Below, piece by piece: positions 42,819 through 52,699 of a stretch of 64,000 bases of DNA. The notes beneath the pieces were generated by a model. It was not told where the DNA came from, did no database searches, and saw nothing but the letters and a program-made list of their open reading frames with translations. The position numbers and the translations under genes are program-made. Source of the stretch: Chionoecetes opilio (lineage: Eukaryota > Arthropoda > Malacostraca > Decapoda > Majidae); assembly GCA_016584305.1 (NCBI GenBank), contig JACEEZ010012749.1:291001-355000 (forward strand). The letters are read 5' to 3'. Positions within the stretch are counted from its first letter, which is position 1. The number at the start of each line of letters is the position of its first letter.

Positions 42819-43523
42819 TCAGAGGTCATTAGCGTTCAAATGACCCTCGACATCCTCAGCGAGACTCCTGACATACTTCTCCTTGTCTCTCCTCAGGAGG
42901 GTTCTAGTCCGGCGTGACAGAGCCCTGTGCTGGTCCCGGTTCCCAGCCAGCCTGGCAGCACGACTCTCCTCGATTTTCTCCAGCGTCTCCGTCGAGACAA
43001 AACCATGCCTTGACCTCGGGCGCTCCCCAATACACTCCTTGGCAGCCTGTAGAGTTTCACGTTTGAGGGTATCCCACAGTTCTACAGGATCCCCGAGAGC
43101 ACCGAGTACATCAAACCGATTTGAGACTGCCACCGCATACTCATGAGCACATGTCAAGTCCTTCAGTTTCTCAAGATGAAACACAGTATGGTTACCTCTT
43201 GAGATTCTTCTGGACTTGACATGAAGCTTAAGTGTAGCAACAACAAGTCTGTGATCTGTTCCAAAGAACTCAGCACTCCGGTAAACCCTGCAGTTCTGGA
43301 GGATCCTCCAACGAGTACTAACGAGGATGTGGTCGATCTCCTTAGCTACCCCTCCGGCATTACTATACCATGTCCAGCGGTGCAGCTCTGGTCTCTGATA
43401 CCAAGAACCTGCAATTCTCAACCTTCTGGACCTTGCAAAGTTCAGAAGCAGAGAACTGTTGGTGTTTCTGGTACCTGAGCCATGGGGACCAACACACAAC
43501 TCGTAGCCATCTCTCACAGTGCC
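42819..43523 (-). pseudogene. RTE endonuclease C-terminal half (copy 2)
   Basis: 232 open residues: GSWYQRPELHRWTWYSNAGG, AKEIDHILVSTRWRI and GTDHRLVVATLKLH (late APE motif), followed by a basic linker (RAARLAGNRDQHRALSRRTR). Separated from the RT by a stop/frameshift at 42738-42820. The N-terminal catalytic half is missing. Confidence 0.85.
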
Positions 43524-43557
43524 CTCTCACTCACTTCATCTCACACAAAGAAATAAA

Positions 43558-45457
43558 GAAGAACATAAATTAGCAAGAAATTAATGTGTGTGCATAAGGA
43601 GAGAGGAAGAGAAGAGTTATGGGAAGGATGTAGTTGAAAAGTGTTAAGGAAGAACCCAAACTGTTCTACAGATTTATCAACGGAAGAATCAAGCATAAGG
43701 ACAAAGTGGAGAGACTGAAAGAAGATAATATGATAAATGAAGATCCAAAAATAATGAGTGAAATTCTAAATAAAAACTTTCAGCAAGTATTCACAAAAGA
43801 ATCAAAATTCAATGAACCGCAAGGAATGAAAAAAGTCCGGAAGGAGTGGAAAATAAAAATGGAGAAAGAGGAAGTTTGTGAATTGTTGAAGGAATTGGAG
43901 GAGAGGAAAGCAATAGGACCAGACGGAGTGTCGGGTTATGTTTTAAAAGAGTGCAGAAAGCAGTGGGTTGAACCAGTCTATGATATAATAAAGTGCTCAT
44001 TAACAACAGGAAAAGTGCCAAAGGAGTGGAAGAGAGCAGATATAGTGCCAATATATAAAAATGGGAAGAAGGATGAACCACTAAATTATAGACCAGTGTC
44101 ATTAACTAGCACAGTATGCAAGATATGTGAGAGAATAATAAAGAAGCAATGGACGGAATACTTAGAAAATGAAGGTATAATAACAGACCGGCAGTATGGC
44201 TTTAGGAAAAAGAGATCATGTGTGACCAACTTAATAAGCTTTTACTGAAGAGTAATTGATAAAACACAAGAAAGAGATGGATGGGCAGACTGTGTATATC
44301 TAGATCTTAAAAAGGCATTTGATAAAGTTCCAAATGAGAGACTACTTTGGAAATTGTAAAATATAGGAGGAATCATATATAGTCTTTCAATATAGGTGAT
44401 CAAAACCTGGATGGAAAGTTATCTGAGAGGAAGATAAATGAGAACAGTAGTGAAGGGTGAAAAGTCTGAATGGGGAAACATATTTAGTGGGATACCACAG
44501 GATCAGTCTTGGCACCAATAATGTTCACGATTTACGTCAATGACATGACGGAGGAAATAAATAGTTATATTAGTCTATTTGCGGATGATGCAAAACTATT
44601 AAGAGAAATAAAAAGCTATAAAGATTGTGAAACACTACAAAATGACCTGAACAATATCTACAAATGGAGCAAAAGATGGGAAATGGAATTTAATGTAAAT
44701 AAGTGTCATGTGATGGAAATTGGAAGAAGCGAAAAGATATATAAATGGCCATATAGACCACTATAATTTAGTGGAAATTAAATAATTGCAAAGGTTCAGG
44801 AAGAAAAGGACCTGGGAGTGATAATGCAGAATAACCTACAACCAGGAAAACATAAATAAAATATTAGGAGATACATGCAGGGGATGTTAAAGAATATTAG
44901 AGTGGCATTTCATTACATGGACACAAATATGATGAGAAAGATAATTACTACAATGATCCGACCAAAAATGGAATACGCTGCCATTGTATAGTCCCCATAT
45001 AAAAAAGAAGCATGTGAAAAAGTTGGAGAGGATACAGAGAATGGCAACAAAGATGGTACCAGAGCTAGAAGAACTTTCTTATGAGGAAAGGTTGAAGGAA
45101 ATAAAGTTACCAACACTCGAGCAGAGAAGAGAAAAAAGAGACTTAATAACAATTTTTAAGCTGGGTAACAAAGATGGAAGAAACAGACAATGAGAGGGCT
45201 ACTGACTCGGAAACAAAGAGAAGGTCGATACACAAGAGGACATACAAAACAACTAGGAAAAGGGAGATGCCTGAACAACATAAAGAAGTACAGCTTCCCT
45301 CATAGAAATGTAGAAGTTTGGAATGGACTAAATGAGGAGGTGATATCGGCACATAATGTGCACCAGTTGAAAGAAAGACTAGATAAATGTAGATACGGAG
45401 ACGGGACCACACGAGTGTAGCTCAGGCCCTGTAAAACACAACTAGGTAAATATACGT
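43558..45457 (+). pseudogene. LINE I copy 1 reverse transcriptase (broken)
   Basis: 43634-44248 is open (KAIGPDGVSGYVLKECRKQW; DEPLNYRPVSLTSTV; DRQYGFRKKRSCVTNL). The next block carries YLDLKKAFDKVPNERLLWKL, with a stop after it. 44509-44766 has the active site SLFADDAKLLREIKSYK. 44984-45193 and 45190-45420 give the tail (RIQRMATKMVPELEELSYE; NIKKYSFPHRNVEVWN). Four frameshifts or stops. Confidence 0.85.
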
Positions 45458-45462
45458 TCAGG

Positions 45463-45815
45463 GAGGCGGTAGCAGAGTGGTTAGCATCACCGGGTGGCGT
45501 TCTGGAAGACCCGAGTTCGATCCCGAGTGAAACCCATAAATCCACTTAAAATATTTCTGCAATGTCGAGTGGCCTAAGAACACCCACATGTCCTGCCCAT
45601 AACTCTACCTTCGATTGCGAGTGCATCGGAGGACACGGGGGCGGCATGAGCCTATAATCACAGGCGTCACTATAAAAATCCTGCCTGCGCCACCACGGGC
45701 GAGGGCCAACCATCACAGCCCTCGAGTGAACCTCCAGGGCATACCATCCCACCCCTAGAGGTCACTGCCTACAGATGCTATAGGCCAAGATGTGAAAAAA
45801 ACAAAAACAAAACCA
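45463..45815 (+). mobile_element. tRNA-derived SINE1, complete copy
   Basis: The head begins GGGAGGCGGTAGCAGAGTGG (A box) with B box GAGTTCGATCC 45 bp on. The body contains TCGAGTGGCCTAAGAACACC, the ATCGGAGGACACGGGGGCGG block and CCACCCCTAGAGGTCACTGC, and ends in an A-rich tail (GAAAAAAACAAAAACAAAAC). Sited directly after the LINE I 3' end. This is the reference copy for the fragments at 4231, 54857, 58519 and 59535. Confidence 0.85.
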
Positions 45816-45845
45816 CACACATTATGGATGCACACAGTACATTAA

Positions 45846-46321
45846 CCCGTAAACTGCGGATACCTGTGTGACAATATCTCTGTGTACGCGGGACTTTTGC
45901 CAGAATTCTTATAGTCGCTAAACAAACTTGAATGTGTATCAATGTATTCGCCATATATTTGTGCAACCGGTAAAAAAAAAATTTTTGGCTAAAGTCTTGT
46001 GGTTATTCTTGCAAGATGAAGAGCGTTGAGGTTTATGGAATCCATGGTACAGCTCGTTCACAGAAAACAGGCCGCAAGGGTCTTCCTCTCTAATCTCTCT
46101 GTCCGCGATAGGGAGAGACCTGTCAGCACTTTCACCTTCCATGCTGGTCACTGGGTCACTGAGCCTATGTGTGACCCCTGGGTCATTCTCAGGTAAAGTA
46201 GAGTTGCCAGATTTCACCGGCCGAAAAATTAGCCCACCTTTTTTAATTTGGCGGCCGCCCAATTGGGCATACTCGCGTTTTCTTAGTGAGTGACCAAATG
46301 GGCATAGCCGCCCTTTACGGG
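45846..46321. mobile_element. piggyBac-like TTAA element, copy N2
   Basis: TTAA at 45842-45845 and 46322-46325. Ends CCCGTAAACTGCGG and, inverted, CCCGTAAAGGGCGG. No transposase; 476 bp. Confidence 0.75.
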
Positions 46322-46603
46322 TTAAGGAGAGAAAGAGAAGAAGTAAAAACGGTAAAGGACGTTTTGATGAAACTTAATGATGAGGTAGAAGAGGCAAGAT
46401 TTGTAGATGAAGTGGAAGAAGTAGTAAGATTGGGACCTTATGCAGAAGGAAGAGATAGCCCGATAAAACTAAGATTGAAATCACAGAAGGCAACCGAAGA
46501 AATCCTGGAGAGAGCCTTCAGGCTGAGGTCAACTGTGGAGTTCAGAGAAGTGTGTATAAAAAAAGCAATGAATGAAGAAGAAATGAAAAAGTTGAAAGAA
46601 ATG
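46286..46603 (+). pseudogene. LINE I copy 2 ORF1 fragment
   Basis: From 46322 the plus strand encodes GLRREREEVKTVKDVLMKLN, VEEVVRLGPYAEGRDSPIKL, ATEEILERAFRLRST, then MNEEEMKKLKEM, an RRM-like ORF1 C-terminus. The BEL/Pao element cuts it at 46604. The remainder of ORF1 resumes at 52104. The first dozen codons of the open frame belong to N2. Confidence 0.7.
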
Positions 46604-47404
46604 TGTGGAAATTTATGTCACAAACACATATTTATTATTTGAGATCTTACCTATAGAAACCCATTGTCTATCTCATCCTGACACAATACCCCAACTAGTC
46701 AACTAACTAGGATACTTATCGGTGGATAGTAGTGTTGAATTGTTTGTAGGGTTATCAATACTGCAATGTCTTGTTATTCGAAGTGGTCAGCGTGATCGAG
46801 GCCGCCGGTGAAGGACAGAGGCGGAGGCGTTATTGTTATCGGCGTCAGGCGGGTTTTCATAACCCAGTTATCCACGACGCGGCGAGATGTTATCACTGTG
46901 TTGATATTAACACGTCCTATGATTTAACACTTATATGTACAAAATGAACGTATGTACAATTTGTTCTTCTCGCTATAATCAGAGAAGCACAGTCAAAGGT
47001 GTTATTAACGTAAGGGTCTGGAGTGAACTGACTTCGTGGGCGGCGGCGAGGCCCCACTACTAATCCCTAGCCACGTGTATAATTCCCGGTGGCTAGAATA
47101 ATCACGGCAGCGGCCACCACAAATACACGTGTCACCTTTGGTGGGCAGCGGGTGGACCGCCACAATTGGTGCTAATTATTTAAGGTGCAAATGCTTAATA
47201 ACCACTGGGACTGTTCATTTATATTATCCCAGTACTTATTATTTACTTAAATTACCTTAATTAATACCCATTACCATTATAATTATATATATACATCCCT
47301 ACTCTCCCCCTTTGATGAGCGGACAATACCTCCCTCACAAGGGGGGGAAACAAAACCACCACTCTACCAATTATTAAGAGGGTGGTTGGTGGATAATTTC
47401 CACA
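46604..47404 (-). repeat. LTR (3' LTR of BEL/Pao element)
   Basis: 801 bp, TGTGGAAATT to AATTTCCACA. Nearly identical to the right LTR, apart from a diverged stretch around 46800-46850. Confidence 0.92.
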
Positions 47405-47577
47405 ACTGGGGGCCGGCAAAAACTGAAGTTCTGCTTCATGTGACATCACCCCAGGCCACATAGCGCCGGAACATTTGAATAGAGGTTTCGGCACTTTGGT
47501 CCTTGGCTATTTCCAAATTAATAGTCCTGATAGAGGTACAAGTGAATATGCAGACATATACTTGACTGGGGGGAGAG

Positions 47578-48306
47578 TTATCTCCGGAAATTATAATATC
47601 CCCAGTAGTTATCACCATTGACCTCAAATGGTTTTAGGAGCTCTTTATCAGCGGGAAGTTCAGAGGGACCTTGATAGGTGACTAGTCTACCTCCAGATAT
47701 ATTATAATTAATGTAAGATTTGAGGTAATATTTAACTGCCTGTCTACCATGTTGTATCCAAAATTGGCACCTGATATCGGCTAATATTGTAGCCATTCCG
47801 CCATGTGATGAGTTCCTATAATATTCTTCCACCAACAATTTAGTAAGATGATGGCGTTTGGGAATTAGTATGGGATGGCAGGTGGTATTTGGAAGATCAG
47901 CTTTCAAATTTCGTCCTCGACACCTAATTATACCCTCATGATCAAGGTTTAGACCTAATAATTTGGTCAATTTGTTCCTATGGGGGCTGGCTGAGGCCAA
48001 GAGCTGATATTCCTCAAGAAATACCTGCTTCTGTATTGTTCTGATCCAAAACTTCAAAGGATCAGAGCTATCCCTTTTATTGAATTTGAAGACTAAATTA
48101 GTAGTCTTAATTAGTTTGCTCAATAAGGAAAACCTTTCTATGTCTATCACAGGATCTGGGATCAATTCAGGTTCCCTTATTATATCTACAGATATGTCTG
48201 GCTGAGTGGAAACCTGTTTAGGATTATTATTACACACTTTCAGCCAGGTAGGGCCTTTAAACCATAATCCTGTGTTCAATTTGAGGGTATTATTTCCTCG
48301 CGACAC
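47578..48306 (-). pseudogene. BEL/Pao post-RNase H and integrase zinc-region remnant
   Basis: 242 residues. It begins with the stretch that normally follows RNase H (SRGNNTLKLNTGLWFKGPTW). Next is HEGIIRCRGRNLKADLP and the H2C2 domain histidines (KRHHLTKLLVEEYYRNSSHG). The usual paired cysteines are replaced by tyrosines in KSYINYNI. It ends soon after PFEVNGDNYWGYYNF, the start of the integrase core; the remaining catalytic residues are gone. Confidence 0.8.
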
Positions 48307-48761
48307 ATTTTTATTAGGATTTTCATTAGTGGCAATATATTCTTATGAACTGGAATATCACTTTCTTCTAATACCTCACTAATTGGTGTGGGCAAGAAAT
48401 TGGTTCCAATTCTGGTAATTAATAGGGGTTGTGCATGACTAGGAATACTCTCCTCTTGTTCAGCTTGGTGAGTATGTGGGATGGGTCCCATTATTACATT
48501 ACCACCAGCGCTGGTGAACATAGAGACATTATGTCTTTTGATGACCTTCCTTAGGTAACGCCCAAAATAATCGGCTCCTATTATTCATTGGAAAGTACCA
48601 TCAACGTCTTTGAAGGTACTACTAACTAGTTTAACACCATTATCCCTCAGCATTTCAGCTGTGTCTTTTAGTCCATTAACAGTTAAACTAATCCAATATT
48701 ATTAACTACAGCAGCTACCCTACATTTATATTTTCCTAATTGGACTAGGGGTTGAACTATG
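48276..48761 (-). pseudogene. BEL/Pao protease to pre-RT segment
   Basis: 48276-48521 has SAGGNVIMGPIPH and LITRIGTNFLPTP, the conserved stretch between protease and RT in BEL/Pao polyproteins. 48522-48761 carries protease-domain remnants in other frames. The frame then meets the deletion junction that removes RT and RNase H. Confidence 0.65.
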
Positions 48762-49265
48762 TCAAAGGTGAGCCTCTTTATTGGCAAGAAAACCTGATAT
48801 GGCTAAGTTCACTTTATTAATTATGGGTAGTTGTAACAATTCAACTATCTCCCTACTTATGAAGGATCTTTGTGCACTTCTGTCAAACATTGCCTTTACA
48901 ATGACTGAATTGCCATTGTGGTTCACCTTCAATTCTGTAGTAGGAACAGCTGCTGAACTACTCTTATTAGTGACTGCCATTTTAACTGCTGTAGGGTCTG
49001 AGTTAATATCACTGTTAGGACAAAGAGCGATGTTATGAATAGATTGTTTACATTTCCTACAAGTTCTTAAGTTTATAGGGCATGCATTTGAAGCATGTTT
49101 ACCACAGAGACAGGTTAGGCAATTACCAAGGCTCATTAACCTTTCAACTCTCGTGTAACAATCTGAATAAATATTACATGTGGAGGGTGGATGTTCCCCC
49201 TCACATAAGACACAATTTATTATTCGTACTTCACTAAAAGTAGCCCTGCATTTAGGGATTGTATC
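48762..49265 (-). pseudogene. BEL/Pao zinc knuckles and aspartic protease
   Basis: Minus strand: a first knuckle CVLCEGEHPPSTC (about 49190-49225), a second cysteine cluster CLTCLCGKHASNAC and CRKCKQ, then the DUF1758-type protease segment VKAMFDRSAQRSFIS. The active-site triad D-S/T-G reads D-R-S, so the protease is inactive. Open from 49136 down to 48762. Confidence 0.8.
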
Positions 49266-49271
49266 TTTTAT

Positions 49272-49814
49272 TTAAGTAGGTCTTAGTGGTTTACTGGTAG
49301 GCTGAGAAGTTTGAATCTTAATTACAGGCAGTTTGATTTGCGTAACTTTAACAGGCGCAGGATAAATACCCACTAACGAGGGATCTTTAAACTCTAAGGG
49401 TGGCTGATATAGCTGATTACCCTTAGGTGTATCAATCTTGATCTCCCTGTTGGGGGGTTCCTGCTCAATACCTTCCAAATTTTGGGTTAAAGAAGCTTTA
49501 GCTGTTGATGGAATATGAGCACACTCCAGTAATCCCTCATATTCAATTACTTTATCGAGATATCTTTGACACTGTTGTTCATAATTGATCACACATTGGT
49601 GAATAATTTTTTTATCCCCAGCTTGTCTTAATTGAACTTCATATAGGAAGTAAACCTCCTCATATTTATTCCATTGCTCATTTAACAATGGTAGACCTGT
49701 CTTTAAGTTAATCTAATCAATAGGTATTGCCTTAATTGCGTCCTCACACTTATTATATATTCGTGTGAGCATTGCTAATTTAGCCGATAATGAATGCTTG
49801 GCAAACTTCGTCAT
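49272..49814 (-). pseudogene. BEL/Pao gag N-terminal region
   Basis: ATG at 49812-49814 gives MTKFAKHSLSAKLAMLTRIY, then an in-frame stop after about 33 codons. The same frame continues as a charged helical protein (LNEQWNKYEEVYFLYEVQLR) to the stop at 49272. Fits the BEL gag coiled-coil region (DUF1759-like) in position and composition. Confidence 0.65.
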
Positions 49815-50160
49815 GATTTAGTTAATAACTAAGTCAAATAAAATATTAAATGCAAGACCACGTCACTAAAATAATTGTTAGTTGATAATTAATTATTATA
49901 TCATAAGTGCTGGAAGGGCCGTTGGTTGGCCTGTCAAGGCGCATAACCAGGCCTATGACCAACCAGCACTTAACTATTACCACTAATTAATACTACGTAA
50001 CCTCTGATGTTATCTACTACCTGGCGTATGGTAGTTGACCGGCTGTTGAATCGTTCCTGACGCCGCGAAACACCTCGCCTCCACTCCTTCAACCACCTGT
50101 TGTGATAGGCTCATCATTTCGCCTCACAATGACCACCTCGAGTCACATGAACATCAATAT

Positions 50161-50178
50161 TCCTCACTCGGGGCACCA
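50161..50178 (-). promoter_or_regulatory. primer-binding site of BEL/Pao element
   Basis: Three bases inside the 5' LTR the minus strand reads TGGTGCCCCGAGTGAGGA, the expected complement of a tRNA 3' end (GGGGCACCA). The tRNA was not identified with confidence. Confidence 0.6.
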
Positions 50179-50517
50179 TTTTGTGGAGATTTATGTCACA
50201 AACACATATTTATTATTCGAGATCTTACCTATAGAAACCCATTGTCTATCTCATCCCGACACAATACCCCAACTAGTCAACTAACTAGGATACTTATCGG
50301 TGGATAGTAGGGTTGAATTGTTTGTAGGCTTATCAATACTGCAATGTCTTGTTATTCGAAGTGGTCAGCGTGATCGAGTCCACAGGTGAACGGCGGTGGT
50401 GAAGGGCGGAAGCGGTGTGTTTTGATATGGGCGTCAGGCGGGTTTTCATAACCCAGTTATCCACGACGCGGCGAGATGTTATCACTGTGTTGATATTAAC
50501 ACGTCCTATGATTTAAC

Positions 50518-51616
50518 GTCATTGTTAAATGATGTTAAATAATCAAATGAATGACTTCGAGGGATTCCTGCAAGGACTATTGGTTTGATAACTGGTCTGT
50601 ATTCTGGGACTGAGAGTGCTGTGAAGTGTGGGGCAGGTGTATCCAGCTTCTTTCCTGTGAATACAGGAGTGAGGCAAGGGTGCGTCCTTGCCCCATCACT
50701 TTTCAACGCTTGTATGGACTGGGTATTGGACAAGGTTGTAGATCAAAGTGATTGTGGAGCATCCGTTGGCAACACCAAGATCACTGATCTTGTTTTTGCC
50801 GATGATGCAGTAATCTTTGCTGAGTCGCTGGAGGTCCTGGTGATGGCTCTCGAGGCGCTGCACGAGGAGGCAAAGCCTTTGGGACTTGAGGTCTCCTGGC
50901 TCAAGACCAAGGTCCAGGTGTTTGGAGACTTACTAGATGAAGCAGTACAGTCTGTTCATGCATGTGGCGAGGACATTGAGATCTTGGAAAGTTTTACATA
51001 CCTTAGTAGCGCAGTCCATAATGACGGCGGGTCACGTCAAGAAGCCTTACGGCGGATTGGCATAGCCCACGGTGTTATGGACTCGCTCAGCGGGAGTATT
51101 TGGCGTTGTCGGTACCTGTGCAGGAGGACAAAGATCCGGATCTTCAAGTCACTTGTGATCCCTGTCTTACTCTATGGTTGTGAGACATGGACACTAAATA
51201 GTGACTTGAAGAGACTAATCAATGCCTTTGGTAATAAGTGTCTTCGCAGAATCATGGGGTATCGCTGGGATGATTACGTGTCAAATCAGCGATTGCACCG
51301 TGAGACTGAATCGAGGCCTATTACCTGCATAGTCCGTCAGCGCCAACTTCGGCTATATGGGCATGTGGCACGCTACCCTGAAACCGATCCTTCCCATCGG
51401 GTTGTATCTGTAAGAGACAATCCGGCATGGAGGAGGCCAAGGGGGCGCCCACAAGGCTCGTGGCTGGGGCAAGTTGATGTTTCTTGTCGAGAGCTACTTG
51501 GTATGGGAAAGGAGCCTGCATGGGAACTCGCGCGAGGTGACCCCCGGGAGTGGCGTCGTAGGGTGGGCGAGGCGACGCACCCCCCGGCGTATGCCCCTAA
51601 TGATTGATTGATTGAT
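50518..51616 (+). mobile_element. RTE-type LINE, copy 3 (5'-truncated, inside an LTR)
   Basis: 10-bp duplication ATGATTTAAC at 50508-50517 and 51617-51626. LINE sequence starts at about 50550 after about 30 bp of filler and ends in TGATTGATTGATTGAT. The other LTR (46604-47404) lacks it, so it arrived after the BEL element. Confidence 0.95.
50585..51607 (+). CDS. RTE reverse transcriptase C-terminal part (copy 3)
   Basis: 340 open residues from the palm to the natural stop: NTGVRQGCVLAPSLFNACMD, LVFADDAVIFAES (catalytic pair intact), LLYGCETWTLNSDLKR and HVARYPETDPSHRVV. Only about seven residues differ from copy 2 over this length. The first Asp motif is missing through 5' truncation, so no active enzyme is possible. 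Confidence 0.9.
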   Translation: MITGLYSGTESAVKCGAGVSSFFPVNTGVRQGCVLAPSLFNACMDWVLDKVVDQSDCGASVGNTKITDLVFADDAVIFAESLEVLVMALEALHEEAKPLGLEVSWLKTKVQVFGDLLDEAVQSVHACGEDIEILESFTYLSSAVHNDGGSRQEALRRIGIAHGVMDSLSGSIWRCRYLCRRTKIRIFKSLVIPVLLYGCETWTLNSDLKRLINAFGNKCLRRIMGYRWDDYVSNQRLHRETESRPITCIVRQRQLRLYGHVARYPETDPSHRVVSVRDNPAWRRPRGRPQGSWLGQVDVSCRELLGMGKEPAWELARGDPREWRRRVGEATHPPAYAPND

Positions 51617-52103
51617 ATGATTTAACACTTATATGTACAAAATGAACGTATGTACAATTTGTTCTTCTCGCTATAATCAGAGAAGCACAGTCAAAGGTGT
51701 TATTAACGTAAGGGTCTGGAGTGAACTGACTTCGTGGGCGGCGGCGAGGCCCCACTACTAATCCCTAGCCACGTGTATAATTCCCGGTGGCTAGAATAAT
51801 CACGGCAGCGGCCACCACAAATACACGTGTCACCTTTGGTGGGCAGCGGGTGGACCGCCACAATTGGTGCTAATTATTTAAGGTGCAAATGCTTAATAAC
51901 CACTGGGACTGTTCATTTATATTATCCCAGTACTTATCATTTACTTAAATTACCTTAATTAATACCCATTACCATTATAATTATATATATACATCCCTAC
52001 TCTCCCCCTTTGATGAGCGGACAATACCTCCCTCACAAGGGGGGGGAAACAAAACCACCACTCTACCAATTATTAAGAGGGTGGTTGGTGGATAATTTCC
52101 ACA

Positions 52104-52551
52104 AAATGCAAGTATAACAGAAATGAAGAAAGAACGGAGGAAGAAAAAACAACTTTTGGGGGGGAGGGTTCTGAACGAAAGAGTGAGAAAATGGTATATA
52201 AAGAAAAAAGACAAGGAAATTGGGGTGAGGAAAAATGATGTAAAAAAGGAATGAAAGTGATGTAAACGAACATAGATGGGATAATACCAAGAAGGCTAGA
52301 AATAAGAGATTATTTACTAAATATAGATCCAGACGTGGTGTGTCTAGCAGAAACTAAATGTGTAGAAGATGACCAAGTGATGATAAGCAATAAATGCAAT
52401 AAGTGGAGAAGGGACAGAAGTGGTAGAAGAGGTGGTGGAGCTATGATTCTGACAAAACTATGGGTGAAAGTAAGATAAGTGGAGTATGAAGAAGGAAGAG
52501 CTGAAATGGTGAGTGTACAATTAGAAGTCAGAAATAGAGAAACACAGACTA
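52104..52551 (+). pseudogene. LINE I copy 2: ORF1 end and endonuclease start
   Basis: After the AAATG duplication the ORF1 tail continues (charged RKKKQL-like). From about 52275 the endonuclease follows (RLEIRDYLLNIDPDVVCLAE, WRRDRSGRRGGGAMILTK). Family F copy 2 cuts in at 52552, and the LINE resumes at 55908. Confidence 0.8.
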
Positions 52552-52699
52552 CAGTACCCTCCCGAGTTTCACGCTATGTGAGTTTCGTGATCTGCGAGTT
52601 TCGCGCCGAGTCCTAAATTCTTACCATCCCGACTTTCGCGCATTATCTCCCCGAGTTTCGCGCTGCTTCGTACACTTTTTTTTTTTTGTGTGTGTGTGT

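Larger units (their letters stand above)
41048..43542 (-). mobile_element. RTE-type LINE, copy 2 (nearly intact RT)
   Basis: Flanked by the 15-bp duplication ACACAAAGAAATAAA (41033-41047, 43543-43557). The minus-strand 3' end is (TGAT)n. The 5' side is truncated inside the endonuclease at about 43523, with about 20 bp of filler. 2495 bp inserted into LINE I copy 1. Confidence 0.92.
40205..45457 (+). mobile_element. CR1/jockey-like LINE I copy 1 (5'-truncated, RTE inserted)
   Basis: Starts within the endonuclease and runs to the 3' end at about 45457, where ACAACTAGGTAAATA marks the typical terminus. The RTE copy 2 (41048-43542) is inserted with a 15-bp duplication. It is related to LINEs G and H by GVPQGSVLAP- and SLFADDAK-type motifs. 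Confidence 0.85.
46604..52103 (-). mobile_element. BEL/Pao LTR retrotransposon lacking RT
   Basis: 5-bp duplication AAATG (46599-46603, 52104-52108). LTRs at 46604-47404 and 50182-52103 each begin TGTGGARATT and end AATTTCCACA; the second holds an RTE insertion. Minus-strand order: primer site, gag, zinc knuckles and protease, then directly the segment after RNase H, then the integrase zinc region. Reverse transcriptase and RNase H are deleted near 48276-48306, and most of the integrase core and any polypurine tract are lost near 47405-47580. A non-autonomous remnant. Confidence 0.9.
50182..52103 (-). repeat. LTR (5' LTR of BEL/Pao element), split by an RTE copy
   Basis: TGTGGAGATT at 50182 to AATTTCCACA at 52103. 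Removing the RTE insert and one target copy leaves about 813 bp. Confidence 0.9.
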
